Source: Pseudophaeomoniella oleicola
Taxonomy: Eukaryota; Ascomycota; Eurotiomycetes; Phaeomoniellales; Phaeomoniellaceae
Assembly (NCBI GenBank): GCA_003868215.1
Contig: QWDQ01000008.1
Coordinates: 124,001-188,000 of the forward strand
Reading direction: 5' to 3'
DNA length: 64,000 nucleotides
The translations under genes were made by a program, and so were the position numbers. Each line of letters begins with the position of its first letter. Within the stretch, counting starts at the first letter, position 1. The notes beneath the pieces were generated by a model that made no database searches, was not told where the DNA came from, and was given only the letters and a program-made list of their open reading frames with translations. Shown here one piece after another: positions 63,209-64,000 of this stretch.

Positions 63209-64000
63209 TTAGTTGTATTGCATGTATGTCGAGGTAGAGCTGAACTTGAGGTTGCCCTTGATGACCTTATCAACGGCTGCGAGGAAGTCTTTTTCTGTCG
63301 CAACTTTTCTTCGAGCACGGATAGCAAACATACTGCGCGACGTTAGTTATCTGCATGAATGATACCGGTTAAGAGATACGCACCCAGCTTCTGTGGCGAC
63401 ACTTCGCAACTCTGCACCGGTTGCATTGGGACACAACCGTGAAATGAGCTCCCATCTGATATCTCGCTCCACAGACATTGACTTTGCATGAATGCGGAGA
63501 ATGTTCGCTCTTCCATCAAGATCGGGTAATGAGAACTCGATCTTTCGATCAATACGCCCAGGCCTCATCAACGCTGGATCAAGTGTGGATGGTCTGTTGG
63601 TTGCAAACATGACTTTGATGTTGCCTCGGGAATCGAACCCATCCAGTTGTGTGATGAGTTCCAGCATAGTACGTTGGACTTCGTTATCGCCGCCGGCACC
63701 ATCATCGAAACGAGCACCTCCAATGGCATCTATTTCATCGAAGAAAATGATACACGCCTTCTTCGTTCGTGCCATCTCAAACAGCTCACGCACCATCCTG
63801 GCTCCCTCTCCAACGTATTTCTGTACCAGTTCACTCCCGATAACTCGAATAAATGTAGCATCGGTCCTGTTGGCGACAGCTCTAGCACAGAGGGTCTTCC
63901 CCGTCCCTGGTGGGCCGAACAACAATGCACCTTTGGGAGGGTCAATACCTAGATTAACAAACCGCTCAGGCGACAGCAGCGGCATCTCCACGACTTCTCG
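63209..64000 (-). CDS. rpt1: 26S proteasome regulatory ATPase Rpt1, 3' part (runs off the window)
   Basis: Rpt1 (PSMC2) is one of six AAA+ subunits of the 19S base that unfold substrates for the 20S core. Only the C-terminal 258 or so residues are here: exon 64000-63384 (continuing beyond the window) and the last exon 63332-63209. Visible: [24 protein letters not shown], Walker A GPPGTGKT, the pore loop [14 protein letters not shown], Walker [19 protein letters not shown], sensor-1 [19 protein letters not shown] with Arg fingers, and [26 protein letters not shown]. The last intron (donor GTGCGT, acceptor GCGCAG) restores [24 protein letters not shown] and the [11 protein letters not shown] end place it in Rpt1 rather than its paralogues. 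It ends in MQYN. Confidence 0.94.

Noticed and set aside
63628-63640. B-box-like GGGTTCGATTCCC on the minus strand
   Set aside because: It lies inside the rpt1 coding sequence and encodes part of DGFDSRGN. No A-box or tRNA fold surrounds it.
1-64000. CRISPR array, rRNA, intact transposon, or biosynthetic gene cluster
   Set aside because: No direct-repeat arrays with spacers, rRNA cores, transposase, integrase or reverse-transcriptase motifs, or polyketide/peptide synthetase modules were recognised.

Overview
The window looks like a gene-dense piece of a filamentous ascomycete (Pezizomycotina) genome. Its protein-coding genes carry short GT-AG introns, mostly 45-100 nt, with a CTRAY-type branch site about 10-15 nt before the acceptor. 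The gene set (Usb1, a Ssp1-type CaMKK, Set2, eIF6, Nnf1, bL31m, Vps5, Mde1, calnexin, a DUF4470/MYND protein, methylmalonate-semialdehyde dehydrogenase, Ofd1/Tpa1, Pho85, Sdh1, Rpt1) is ordinary euascomycete housekeeping. I cannot fix the class from sequence alone. I see no rRNA, CRISPR array, secondary-metabolite cluster or intact transposable element.

Layout. 1-10 kb: usb1, ssp1 and set2 in tandem on +. 11-18.3 kb: tif6, a large coiled-coil nuclear-type protein and a four-helix membrane protein, all on -. 20-24 kb: nnf1 (-), an interrupted tRNA-Leu (+), and a flavin-reductase-like gene (-). 24.3-27.4 kb: bL31m and vps5 (+). 28-32 kb: mde1 (-), divergent from calnexin (+). 32.4-36.2 kb: a 1256-residue DUF4470/MYND protein (+). 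36.2-40 kb: a gene-poor stretch with a decayed UPF1-like helicase tail, long G and C homopolymers and a 57-bp tandem repeat. 40-42 kb: methylmalonate-semialdehyde dehydrogenase (+). 42.2 kb: an interrupted tRNA-Lys (+). 43.4-47.4 kb: ofd1 and a disordered protein (-). 48.3 kb: a small conserved-looking protein (+). 50.3-55 kb: a 1564-residue protein with a degenerate methyltransferase fold (-). 55-57.9 kb: gene-poor. 57.9-59 kb: pho85 (+). 60.3-64 kb: sdh1 and the 3' part of rpt1 (-).

The most unusual content is the pair of tRNA genes. Each folds into a complete tRNA only after removal of the usual anticodon-loop intron and also of a second insertion: 61 nt in the D-loop of tRNA-Leu(AAG) and 53 nt in the T-stem of tRNA-Lys(CUU). 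Both extra insertions begin with GT, carry a TGCTAAC/TGCTAAT branch-site motif 12-13 nt before the end, and finish with CAG. That is the layout of this genome's mRNA introns, so they read as spliceosome-type introns inside Pol III-transcribed tRNA genes. This is inference and needs RNA evidence.

Genes were assembled by hand from open frames, splice motifs and family conservation. Exon limits are my reading and have not been checked against transcripts.
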